Of a stretch of 14,962 bases of DNA, positions 1 through 8,041 are shown one piece after another. This DNA comes from RGEC01 sp044371405 (GTDB taxonomy: Bacteria; Bacteroidota; Bacteroidia; NS11-12g; UBA955), in the NCBI GenBank assembly GCA_044371405.1, contig JBILTS010000048.1, forward strand, positions 1 through 14,962. Reading direction: 5' to 3'. Position numbers and translations under genes: made by a program. Within the stretch, counting starts at the first letter, position 1. Each line of letters opens with the position of its first letter. The notes below the pieces were generated by a model. The model searched no databases and had not been told where the DNA came from. It saw nothing but the letters and a program-made list of their open reading frames with translations.

Positions 1-1997
1 CGCACGATTTACAGGCCGGGATTTATTATGAACAGCAAATATCTCGTGGTTATGGTTTGAATGCAAATGGACTGTGGATTTTGATGGGTCAGTTGATGAA
101 CAGTCACATCAATGAACTGGATCGCGAAAATCCCATCTTAAGCTACGATGCCAATGGTGTGTTTACCGATACTGTTCGCTACAATCGCCTGATCAATTAC
201 GCGGATCAAAGCAATTTTGACCGTTCTTTCCGCAACAAACTTATCTCACAGGGTGCCCGTGATGTGTACGGAAACCCTGTCAATGACCAAACCTTTGTTG
301 ATATCAATAGCTTCAAGCCCGGAGACTTTTCCATTGATATGTTCACTGCAGACGAACTGCTGAATAACGGTAGTAATTTTCGTTACGTTAGCTATTTCGG
401 TTATGACCACATGGGCAACAAAATTCACAGAAGGCCCGCTATCGAGGAATTTTTGAACAACCCTACCATGAGAACCATCGGTGCTTTCCGCCCCGTTTAC
501 ATGGCAGCTTGGCTGCAGGATCAGTTCCAGTTTAAAGACCTGGTATTCCGTTTGGGTCTGCGCATGGAAAGCTATGATGCCAACCAGTTTGTACTCAAAG
601 ATCCCTATACCCTTTATCCCATTCGCACAGCCGCGGAGGTTAAACAAATCAATGGTCTTGATATCTCACACCCCGATAACATAGGCAGCAACTACGCTGT
701 ATATGTAAATGATTTGAAATCGCCAACCAAAATTGTGGGATACCGCAATGGTGATCGCTGGTATAATGCCGATGGCAGCGAACAGCGCAATCCCGAATTT
801 TTGGCTAACCAAACATCCAATGGGCGCATAGCTCCTTATCTGGTGGCTACCAATACCGATAGTCTGGTTCTTGGAAAAGACGCCCTGCGCGACTTTACCC
901 CCGCCTTGAACTTCCTCCCCCGTATTTGGTTCAGCTTCCCGCTGGAACCCGGCCGCAAAACTTTCTATGTCAGCTACGACGTGCTGGCCCAAAGGCCCAA
1001 CGAAGGTGCTTCGTTCCTTACCATTGATGAGCTCTATTACCTGAAAAACAGTCAGGGAGCCACCATCTCAAACGGTGATCTGAAAAGCCGCGTAAAAACA
1101 GATTATGAAGTAGGTTACAAACAAATCTTTGGACGCAAAAAGAACAAGGGACTTGAACTCGCTGCTTCTTATTCTGAGATTCGCCGTGACTTCGGTTTGT
1201 ATCAGATTGCACAGGGCTTCCCGGTTACCTACAACACCTTTAGAAATATTGATTTCGCTACCGTAACAGGGTTCCGCTCCAACTTTACCATGGATGAAAT
1301 AGGTCCTCTCAGTTTGCAGGCCAGCTACATGCTGCAGTTTGCCGACGGTACCGGATCTAACATCAACTCACAGGCAACATTGATTGCCAGCAATCAGCCC
1401 AACCTCAGAAACGTTATTCCGCTGGGTGAACTGGATATTCGCCACAACGTTAAACTGTCTGCTACATGGGCCTGGGCCGGTGGCAAAGATCCCAAAACCA
1501 AGAAAAACCTGTATACCGGTCCCGTGGTTGGCGGAAAAGAAATTTTCAAATTCACCAGCTTCAACATCATCGGGAATGCTTACAGTGGCGGACCTTACAC
1601 ACCTACCACCCGCCCCGTGCAGATTGGTGCAACAGACAGAGCCCAGATCAAAGGCGTACCTTTCGGAGCGCGTCTGCCATGGCAGCAAACCTTGGATATG
1701 ACCATAACAAAAGGATTTGCCCTCAAGCGCTCTGGTAAAGAGAACCCATTAATCATGACTGTATTTATTTGGGTTCAAAATATATTCAATACAAGAAATG
1801 TATTGGGTGTATTCCCGTATACAGGCCAACCCATGGATGACGGCTTCCTGAATTCTCAGGCCGGACAGCAGTTGGTACGAAACCAGATTGATGCCCAAAG
1901 CTACACCGACCTCTATAAAATCCTACTGAACTCACAAACCAACAACTTTGGCGCTCCCAGAAATGCCCGTATAGGTTTACGTGTAAATTTTAATTAA
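1..1997 (+). CDS. TonB-dependent receptor, C-terminal part (5' end outside window)
   Basis: The reading frame is already open at base 3 and runs to TAA at 1995-1997, giving about 664 residues. The TTG at 57 lies inside the gene and is not a start. The protein is the C-terminal barrel part of a TonB-dependent outer-membrane receptor, which imports a ligand using energy from TonB/ExbBD. Visible support: long alternating aromatic and polar beta-strand sequence; a late-barrel motif of the form NGDLKSR..TDYEVGYKQ, which matches the family's 'NPdLKPE.t.nYEvGyk' signature; a closing segment with NIFNTRN; and a typical terminal strand, ARIGLRVNFN, ending in an aromatic plus Asn. The plug domain and signal peptide must lie upstream. 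The stop overlaps the start of the next gene by one base, so the two are probably co-transcribed. The substrate cannot be read from the sequence; no SusD-like gene is visible downstream. Confidence 0.87.
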   Translation, partial: HDLQAGIYYEQQISRGYGLNANGLWILMGQLMNSHINELDRENPILSYDANGVFTDTVRYNRLINYADQSNFDRSFRNKLISQGARDVYGNPVNDQTFVDINSFKPGDFSIDMFTADELLNNGSNFRYVSYFGYDHMGNKIHRRPAIEEFLNNPTMRTIGAFRPVYMAAWLQDQFQFKDLVFRLGLRMESYDANQFVLKDPYTLYPIRTAAEVKQINGLDISHPDNIGSNYAVYVNDLKSPTKIVGYRNGDRWYNADGSEQRNPEFLANQTSNGRIAPYLVATNTDSLVLGKDALRDFTPALNFLPRIWFSFPLEPGRKTFYVSYDVLAQRPNEGASFLTIDELYYLKNSQGATISNGDLKSRVKTDYEVGYKQIFGRKKNKGLELAASYSEIRRDFGLYQIAQGFPVTYNTFRNIDFATVTGFRSNFTMDEIGPLSLQASYMLQFADGTGSNINSQATLIASNQPNLRNVIPLGELDIRHNVKLSATWAWAGGKDPKTKKNLYTGPVVGGKEIFKFTSFNIIGNAYSGGPYTPTTRPVQIGATDRAQIKGVPFGARLPWQQTLDMTITKGFALKRSGKENPLIMTVFIWVQNIFNTRNVLGVFPYTGQPMDDGFLNSQAGQQLVRNQIDAQSYTDLYKILLNSQTNNFGAPRNARIGLRVNFN

Positions 1998-4900
1998 TGT
2001 TTTACTTCAATTACAGAAATCCAATGAACACCCATCAGTTGAAAAGTATTTTGATCATCACTGCCGCTGTGTTTTCTGCTGCTGCAGAAGCCAGGCCCGT
2101 GGTAGGAACATCCAGGGTACGTCCTCCCAAAAATGACGATCAGCGTCTAATTATGTTCGCCAATACGTGTGAACCGGCCTCAACCAGCGCCGACCTTGAC
2201 ATAAATAATGTTAGAACCAAGCTGCTGAACGGCGGCGACATGTGGTGGGATTTGAACAATCCCAAATACGAAATACCCAAGGTAACCGATCCTAATGCGG
2301 TGCGCAAGCACTCATTGTTTTCCGGTGCTATCTGGATCGGCGGCAAAGACAATGGAGGCAGTTTAAAACTGGCAGCCATGACCTATCGCCAGCGCGGTTC
2401 AGATTTCTGGCCCGGTCCACTGGATACCTCTACCGCTTCTACCGATCCTGTGCGTTGTAAAAACTATAACCGCATGTGGAAGGTGACACGTGATGAACTG
2501 GAGCAGTTTGAAGAAAGTAAATTCATTTCTCAGTCGGTCGACATCCGCGAATGGCCGGCCGGTAGAGACCGCGCTACCAGAACAGGTAATGAGGCCCGCT
2601 ATCTGGCCCCCTTCAAGGATATTGACAATGATGGTGTTTACGAGCCCGATCTGGGAGAACATCCTGTGTTGGATGAAAGACGCCCTACAAACGAAAATGG
2701 AGTGGAAAGACAACCTGATATGTTCATCTGGTGGGTTTTCAACGACCGTGGAAATATCCATTCAGAAACTCAGGGACAGCCAATTGGCGTAGAATGTCAG
2801 ACTACCGCCTTTGCCTTTGCTACCAATGATGAAGTAAACAACATGACCTTCTACTCCACCAAGATCATCAACCGTGGTTTTACTACCTTAAATGATTGTT
2901 ACATGGGTCAGTGGGTAGATGCCGATTTGGGAAACTATGCCGATGATTATGTGGGTTGTGATGTAAATCGCAGTTTGGGTTATTGCTATAATGGTGATGA
3001 CGAAGATGAAGGTGTATTGGGTTACGGATTGAACCCACCTACCATTGGTGTGGATTACTTTGAAGGACCAACAGACTCGGCTGGAAATCAAATGGGACTG
3101 AGTCACTTCATGTATTATAATAATGATAATGACCCCATTCGAGGAAACCCTGATCTGGCTCCTGAATTCTATAACCTGCTTCAGGGTAAATGGCTGGGCG
3201 GCCAGACCGTAACCCGTGGCGGAACCGGTTTTGGTGGTAGCCAGCCGGCCAAATATATGTTTCCCGATGATACAGATCCCGACTATTTGGGAAACAGCTG
3301 GACAGAAAAAACCAGCGGCAATAAACCTGGTGACCGCCGCTTTATACAAAGCACTGGTCCCTTCGAACTGAAAAGAGGTCAGGTACAGCGTATTACCGTG
3401 GGTGTTGTTTGGGCCAGAACCACCAGCGGTGGTGCCCTCGGCTCACTGAATGTGCTTAAACTTGCTTCAGATAAAGCCCAAACCCTGTTTAATAATAACT
3501 TTAAAATACTGGATGGTCCGAATGCCCCCGATGTGGAATTGCAGGAACTCAATCAGGAATTGGTATTGAAAATGCTGAATACTGGCTCAGATAAAGTTGA
3601 GGCCTACCAGGAAACATACAAAGATGCCAACAACCAGACCAAAACCTACAAATTCGAAGGATACATGATTTACCAGTTGAAAGATGGTACTGTAAACACT
3701 GGTGATCTTGATAACATTGACAAGGCCCGTCTGCTGTTCCAGTGTGACGTAAAAAATAACCGTGCTCAAATCATCAACAAGGTATACGACCCTAAACTCG
3801 CAACCTTGATTCCCGTTGAAAAAGTGGATGGCGCCGATAAAGGTGTTCAACATAGCTACAGCATTAAGAAGGATCTTTTTGCCACCGGCTCTAACACAGA
3901 TCTGGTAGACTTTAAACCCTATTACTACATGGTACTGTCATATGCAATTATTGCAGATGATCCGTTGCAAACAGACCCCAACCAGTTCCTTGCAGGTCGC
4001 AGAAATATTAAGGTTTACAGAGCTGTTCCACACAAAACTGAGCCCGAAAACTTCGGTACTGCTCTCAATAGCAGCTATGGAAGCGGTCCTAAGCTCACCC
4101 GCATAGAGGGAAGAGGAAACGGTGGTAATGTACTTGAGTTTACCAAAGAAACCATCGATCAGATTATGAAGGATGGTATCAGCAACAACCCTACCTACAT
4201 GGGTGGTATGGGTCCTGTGGCAATAAAAGTGGTAGATCCATTGAAAGTACCCAATGCTCAGTTCGAGCTATATTTCAGGGAGAGAACCCCAAGTAACGCT
4301 ACCAATCTTCGTGACTCAATGACTTCCAATTCTTATTGGGTGCTGGTTAATAAAACAACAGGCGATACCATTGCGGCAGATACCACCATCGGAACGAAGT
4401 TTGAATCGTTGCAGGGTCGTAAATTCGAATATACTGCCCCCGGCAAATACCGTGTGTTCAATAACGCCAATCCAAATGTTACACTGGCAGACTGGGGCCT
4501 GAGTATTGAAATAAACCAGGTGAAGAACCCAGGTGAAAATGCAGAGGCAGATCCTACAAACAGTTTGGTATCTTGGAATGTGGAGTGGGAAGACAATGGT
4601 AAGCAATGGCTCACTGCTGTGGCTGATAATGATGCTCAGAGTACTGCAACCAGTGGTGCTCTATGGCAAAACTGGATCCGCTCCGGTACCAATGGCCGTG
4701 GTAGCACTTTTGATGGAACCCTCCACGACTTCTTAGACGGTTCCGGCAATCCCCTTGATCCCGGACAGGCCTATGAAAGAATTTGGAACGGAAGAATTGC
4801 TCCATATGCACTTGCAGCCCGTACACCTTTCAGTTCGGCTAATGGCCGCAATACCTATGGTTTTGCCTGGAATGGAAGTGGAACTGTAGACAATCCGTTG

Positions 4901-5935
4901 GCAGAATTAGCCAGTATCGAACTTGTAATCACCAAAGACAGAAGCAAATGGACCCGTTGTGCCGTTATGGAAATGTCTGATGATGAAGTAAGAACCAGTA
5001 ATGAAGGTTCTATCTACAAATTCTCGATGCGTGCAGGTACCTCGCGCGATCGAAACTTGAATCCTCAGGCAGGAAATACCGGCCTCAGCTGGTTCCCCGG
5101 ATATGCTATCAACATGGAGACAGGTGAGCGCCTCAACATCGCGTTCAGCGAAGACAGCTACCTTGCAGGTGAAAATGGTCGTGATATGATCTGGAATCCA
5201 ACAGATGTAGTGTTTAACGACAATGGTAATTACCCTGCGCTGGGAGGCAAACATTTCATTTATGTATTTGGAACAGGATCTTCAATGCCACCACCTGCCC
5301 GGGGAACCAAAGGTGAAAGATATTACGGTGAAGATGATGCAAACTTTAACCGCTTCCGTACCGGTCTTCCCAATGTGGCGTCAGGGCTTGATAAACGCCG
5401 ACTCCTTAGCCAGGCCATGTGGGTGATTCCCACCTATCTGGCACCTGGTTACAGCATGACAGACGGTGTGCCTCCTACCGACGTTAAGTTCAAAATTAAC
5501 ATTCAAAAGTCTTACACAACGTTTGCCACAGGCAGCACACTGAACAATAACCGCCCTATGTACAGCTTTAATTCCTCGGATATCGCACCCACCATCAGCA
5601 AAGAAGTGGGCAAGAAGAGTCTGGATTTGGTGAATGTAGTGCCAAACCCATACCGCGCATACAGCGAATATGAGAACAGTCCGATTGACAGCAGGGTTAA
5701 AATAACAAACCTGCCGCCAACCTGTACCATCACCATTTATGATATGGCCGGTAACTTCATTCGCAAAATCAGCAAGGCCGATGAAAAAACCTACTTCGAG
5801 TGGGATTTGAAAAACGCCAGCAACGTGCCCATTTCCAGCGGTCTCTACCTGATCCATGTTAAAGCACCCGGACTTGGCGAGAAAATTGTGAGATGGTACG
5901 GCATCATGCACGCCATAGATCTTGATTCTTACTAA
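1997..5935 (+). CDS. Large secreted protein with T9SS type A-like C-terminal sorting domain
   Basis: This encodes 1312 residues. The ATG at 1997 overlaps the receptor stop (TAATG). A second start at 2024 (MNTHQLKS) gives a shorter, cleaner Sec signal peptide; both keep the hydrophobic core ILIITAAVFSAA and a likely cleavage after AEA (residue 32). No known enzyme domain was recognised. Visible features: a W-rich block near residue 80 (GGDMWWDLNNP); an EF-hand or thrombospondin-3-like Asp loop near residue 207 (DIDNDGVYEPDLGE); and an Asp- and Cys-rich block near 308-340 (DADLGNYADDYVGCD, then YCYNGDDEDE), which may bind calcium. From about residue 1205 a C-terminal domain begins, with VVPNPYRAY, the strand TITIYDMAGNFIR and SSGLYLIHVKAPG. 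This matches type A sorting domains, which direct export through the T9SS channel. The last dozen residues run past the usual end. From memory, similar Bacteroidota proteins share this architecture, but their function is unknown to me. Confidence 0.9.
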   Translation: MFYFNYRNPMNTHQLKSILIITAAVFSAAAEARPVVGTSRVRPPKNDDQRLIMFANTCEPASTSADLDINNVRTKLLNGGDMWWDLNNPKYEIPKVTDPNAVRKHSLFSGAIWIGGKDNGGSLKLAAMTYRQRGSDFWPGPLDTSTASTDPVRCKNYNRMWKVTRDELEQFEESKFISQSVDIREWPAGRDRATRTGNEARYLAPFKDIDNDGVYEPDLGEHPVLDERRPTNENGVERQPDMFIWWVFNDRGNIHSETQGQPIGVECQTTAFAFATNDEVNNMTFYSTKIINRGFTTLNDCYMGQWVDADLGNYADDYVGCDVNRSLGYCYNGDDEDEGVLGYGLNPPTIGVDYFEGPTDSAGNQMGLSHFMYYNNDNDPIRGNPDLAPEFYNLLQGKWLGGQTVTRGGTGFGGSQPAKYMFPDDTDPDYLGNSWTEKTSGNKPGDRRFIQSTGPFELKRGQVQRITVGVVWARTTSGGALGSLNVLKLASDKAQTLFNNNFKILDGPNAPDVELQELNQELVLKMLNTGSDKVEAYQETYKDANNQTKTYKFEGYMIYQLKDGTVNTGDLDNIDKARLLFQCDVKNNRAQIINKVYDPKLATLIPVEKVDGADKGVQHSYSIKKDLFATGSNTDLVDFKPYYYMVLSYAIIADDPLQTDPNQFLAGRRNIKVYRAVPHKTEPENFGTALNSSYGSGPKLTRIEGRGNGGNVLEFTKETIDQIMKDGISNNPTYMGGMGPVAIKVVDPLKVPNAQFELYFRERTPSNATNLRDSMTSNSYWVLVNKTTGDTIAADTTIGTKFESLQGRKFEYTAPGKYRVFNNANPNVTLADWGLSIEINQVKNPGENAEADPTNSLVSWNVEWEDNGKQWLTAVADNDAQSTATSGALWQNWIRSGTNGRGSTFDGTLHDFLDGSGNPLDPGQAYERIWNGRIAPYALAARTPFSSANGRNTYGFAWNGSGTVDNPLAELASIELVITKDRSKWTRCAVMEMSDDEVRTSNEGSIYKFSMRAGTSRDRNLNPQAGNTGLSWFPGYAINMETGERLNIAFSEDSYLAGENGRDMIWNPTDVVFNDNGNYPALGGKHFIYVFGTGSSMPPPARGTKGERYYGEDDANFNRFRTGLPNVASGLDKRRLLSQAMWVIPTYLAPGYSMTDGVPPTDVKFKINIQKSYTTFATGSTLNNNRPMYSFNSSDIAPTISKEVGKKSLDLVNVVPNPYRAYSEYENSPIDSRVKITNLPPTCTITIYDMAGNFIRKISKADEKTYFEWDLKNASNVPISSGLYLIHVKAPGLGEKIVRWYGIMHAIDLDSY

Positions 5936-5955
5936 TCCTTTAATAGCAAAACACA

Positions 5956-7059
5956 GTGAAAACTCAATATATAGCAGCAATTACCATGGGCATGCTGGCA
6001 GGTATTTCAGCCCTGCATGCGGGAAATCCTGAGCGTCAGGGCCAGGCAGGTGCCATGCAACTTACCATCAACGGATGGGCCAGAAGCAGCGGATGGGGCT
6101 GGGCTAACGGCGGCGGCGTTACAGGCGTGGAAGCCATTTACATGAATGCAGCTGGCCTCGATCGCAGTGCCAGTCGCACAGAGCTCGCGTTCCACAGAAC
6201 ACAGTGGCTGGTTGGTTCCGGAATTTCTATCAATAACTTTGGTTTTACCCAGAAAATTGGGGAAGATGGCGATAAAGGTACCTTCGGTGTAAGCGTGATG
6301 CAGTTTGGCATTAAACCCATTGAAATTACAACAGAAAGCAATCCCTATGGAGGTATTGGCACCTACAGGGTGAATATGACCAACATCGGCTTGGCTTACA
6401 GTAAATCTTTCAGCAACAACATCTCCGCCGGATTGGTGGTAAGGGCCGTTAATGAAGGTATTCCCGATGCCAGGGCCATGGGCATGAGTCTTGATGCAGG
6501 TGTGCAATACACCACCACCCTCAGGCCTACTGCGAACAAAATCAAACAGAATGATGTGAAGTTTGGTATTTCCATGAAAAATATTGGTCCAGACATGCGC
6601 CACCAAGGCGATGGTTTAAGCTATAAAGCCATTATCACCAATGGAGACTATGCTAAAACCATGCAAACAAAAGTGGATAAAATTAAACTGCCTGCTTTAC
6701 TCAATATCAGTGGTTCTTATGATTTCCGCCTGGACCGCGATGCAGATGCTTACAACAATAAGCTATCGGTAGGATTTGGTTTTACCAACCACGCTTTTCT
6801 GGCCAATCAAACTACCCTGGGGCTTGAATACACATACAAGAACTTCATTTCTGTGAGGTCTGCATTTGTATATCAGCAGGGTGCTTTTGACGAAGAGAAC
6901 CGCACCAGTGCTTTCACCGGTTTTTGCGGCGGTCTTAGTTATGATATCAAATCCAAATCCAATGTTTTTTCGCTTGATTACAGCTACCGAGCTACCAATC
7001 CTTTTGACGGTACACACTCTTTTGGGTTGAGGGTAGGACTTGGCGGCGGAGACGATTAA
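5956..7059 (+). CDS. PorV/PorQ-family outer-membrane beta-barrel protein
   Basis: This encodes 367 residues, close to the usual 340-400 for PorV/PorQ proteins. The start is GTG at 5956; it gives a full signal peptide (MKTQYIAAITMGMLAGISALHA, cut before G23), which the later ATG near 5983 would truncate. After the signal the protein has the family's N-terminal block, with an Ala/Gly-rich stretch followed by G..AIYMNAAGLDR (compare 'A.f.NPAgLa'). The rest alternates like a barrel (GTFGVSVMQFG, NIGLAYSKSF, NNISAGLVVRAV) and ends with FGLRVGLGGG. PorV is known to carry processed T9SS cargo from the translocon to the attachment machinery, and PorQ is a related component. Since the gene sits 20 bases after a T9SS cargo gene, a role in handling that cargo is a reasonable inference. 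It is not placed beside porU here, so it is probably a paralogue rather than the core porV. Confidence 0.83.
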   Translation: MKTQYIAAITMGMLAGISALHAGNPERQGQAGAMQLTINGWARSSGWGWANGGGVTGVEAIYMNAAGLDRSASRTELAFHRTQWLVGSGISINNFGFTQKIGEDGDKGTFGVSVMQFGIKPIEITTESNPYGGIGTYRVNMTNIGLAYSKSFSNNISAGLVVRAVNEGIPDARAMGMSLDAGVQYTTTLRPTANKIKQNDVKFGISMKNIGPDMRHQGDGLSYKAIITNGDYAKTMQTKVDKIKLPALLNISGSYDFRLDRDADAYNNKLSVGFGFTNHAFLANQTTLGLEYTYKNFISVRSAFVYQQGAFDEENRTSAFTGFCGGLSYDIKSKSNVFSLDYSYRATNPFDGTHSFGLRVGLGGGDD

Positions 7060-7080
7060 GTACATAACAAGAATTATTAT

Positions 7081-7088
7081 TAACTTTG
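7081..7088 (+). promoter_or_regulatory. Bacteroidota -7 element TAACTTTG upstream of greA
   Basis: TAACTTTG matches the Bacteroidota -7 consensus TAnnTTTG exactly and lies between the PorV-like gene and greA. No clear -33 TTG was found about 20 bases upstream. If used, transcription would start around 7092-7096, at the foot of the hairpin that follows. Confidence 0.45.
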
Positions 7089-7092
7089 CAGT

Positions 7093-7130
7093 GTTGCACC
7101 TTTGTAATTCATGGGTGCAACCTTTTTTTT
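7093..7130 (+). terminator. Intrinsic terminator-like hairpin before greA
   Basis: GTTGCACC (7093-7100) and GGTGCAAC (7114-7121) form a perfect 8-bp stem with a 13-base loop. One C then separates the stem from eight consecutive T (7123-7130). This is a good rho-independent terminator shape and could end the receptor/cargo/barrel transcript. It also lies between the TAACTTTG element and the greA start codon, so it may act as a leader attenuator for greA. Confidence 0.75.
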
Positions 7131-7143
7131 AAGAGAAGACCCA

Positions 7144-7617
7144 ATGAGCGATATTCAATATTTTACCAAGGAAGGGCTTGAAAAAATCAAGCATGAACTG
7201 CATTTTCTCAAAACCGAAGAGAGAACCCGGATTACACAGGCCATTGCGGAAGCCAGAGACAAAGGTGACCTGAGCGAAAATGCCGAATATGATGCCGCCA
7301 AAGAAGCACAGGGCCACCTGGAAGATAAAATCAGGCAAATGGAAACCCTCATCGCCAATGCAAGGGTGATAGACAGTTCGCAGCTTGATACCAGCAAGGT
7401 ATCTATACTCTGCAAGGTGAAAGTAATGAATCATAATGTAGGTAAGGAGGCCGTATATCAGCTGGTGAGTGAGACGGAAGCCAACCTGAAGGAGAATAAA
7501 ATCAGCGTGAAAAGTGCTATTGGTGCCGGTTTGCTCGGCAGGGCCAAAGGAGAAGTGGTAGAAATTGCCGTTCCTGCAGGTAAAGTGAAACTAGAAATTC
7601 TCGATATCACCCTCTAA
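7144..7617 (+). CDS. greA: Transcription elongation factor GreA
   Basis: This encodes 157 residues from ATG 7144 (MSDIQYFTKEGLEKIKHEL), which matches the family N-terminus and length. An in-frame ATG at 7111 would add 11 residues, but it lies inside the terminator hairpin and is unlikely. GreA enters the secondary channel of RNA polymerase and stimulates cleavage of backtracked RNA. The N-terminal coiled coil (about residues 1-75) carries the signature GDLSENAEYDAAKEAQ, including the tip acidic residues D42 and E45 that position the catalytic metal. The C-terminal FKBP-like domain (about 82-157) ends with the family pattern G..V.I.VPAGKVKLEILDI. The HIT gene begins one base after the stop, so the two are very probably co-transcribed. 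Confidence 0.96.
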   Translation: MSDIQYFTKEGLEKIKHELHFLKTEERTRITQAIAEARDKGDLSENAEYDAAKEAQGHLEDKIRQMETLIANARVIDSSQLDTSKVSILCKVKVMNHNVGKEAVYQLVSETEANLKENKISVKSAIGAGLLGRAKGEVVEIAVPAGKVKLEILDITL

Positions 7618-7618
7618 C

Positions 7619-8017
7619 ATGCCAAGTGTTTTCAGCCGTATCGTATCAGGTGAAATACCCTGTCATAAAATTGCTGAAACTGCCGATTTTCTGGCTTTTC
7701 TTGATGTGATGCCACTGGTGCCCGGACATGTACTGGTAATACCTAAAAAGGAAGTTGATTACATTTTTGATATTGATACCGAACAGTATCAGGCACTTTG
7801 GACGTTTGCATCTGATGTAGCCAGGGGTATTAAGAAGGCCGTTCCCTGCAAACGAGTTGGGGTGGCAGTCATTGGGCTGGAAGTACCCCATGCCCACATT
7901 CATCTGGTGCCCATGAATGAGGTAGGAGATATCAATTTTACCAGGCCAAAAATGAAACCTACACAGGAAGAACTGGCCTTTATGGCAGAAAAGATACGCA
8001 CACATACCGCTGCGTAA
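7619..8017 (+). CDS. HIT-family nucleotide-binding hydrolase
   Basis: This encodes 132 residues, a normal length for a small histidine-triad protein of the Hint/HIT group. It has the N-terminal signature FSRIVSGEIPCHKIAE, the strand and loop FLDVMPLVPGHVLVIPK, and the active-site motif HAHIHLVP, with H91, H93 and H95 forming the triad. Proteins of this group hydrolyse nucleotide phosphoramidates or dinucleoside polyphosphates in the cytoplasm; the exact substrate cannot be deduced. It starts one base after the greA stop, a pairing I recall from other Bacteroidota genomes. Cys15 sits at a position that is often Cys or Ala in the family. No zinc-binding C..C pair was noticed. Confidence 0.95.
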   Translation: MPSVFSRIVSGEIPCHKIAETADFLAFLDVMPLVPGHVLVIPKKEVDYIFDIDTEQYQALWTFASDVARGIKKAVPCKRVGVAVIGLEVPHAHIHLVPMNEVGDINFTRPKMKPTQEELAFMAEKIRTHTAA

Positions 8018-8029
8018 AACATAGTTTTT

Positions 8030-8037
8030 TATCTTTG
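8030..8037 (+). promoter_or_regulatory. -7 element TATCTTTG directly upstream of lgt
   Basis: TATCTTTG matches TAnnTTTG, and its last base is only 4 bases before the lgt ATG (8042). Initiation at the usual distance would give a leaderless or nearly leaderless mRNA. No clear -33 element was seen, so the match may be chance. Confidence 0.4.
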
Positions 8038-8041
8038 TTTC

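Noticed and set aside
57..1997. A complete receptor gene starting at TTG 57.
   Set aside because: The frame is open upstream of 57 to the window edge with receptor-like sequence (GIYYEQQ), and a 646-residue protein would lack the plug and signal peptide.
5381..5980. A 199-codon open frame on the minus strand across the end of the large cargo gene.
   Set aside because: It lies opposite a well-supported secreted protein and its sorting domain. Its translation shows no recognisable domain and its composition looks like antisense of coding sequence.
6007..6606. A 199-codon open frame on the minus strand inside the PorV-like gene.
   Set aside because: It is fully covered by the + strand barrel gene, has a His/Cys/Ile-rich antisense-like composition and no family motif.
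7111..7143. An upstream in-frame ATG that would extend GreA by 11 residues.
   Set aside because: The codons lie in the terminator hairpin and T-run, and the family N-terminus begins at the ATG at 7144.
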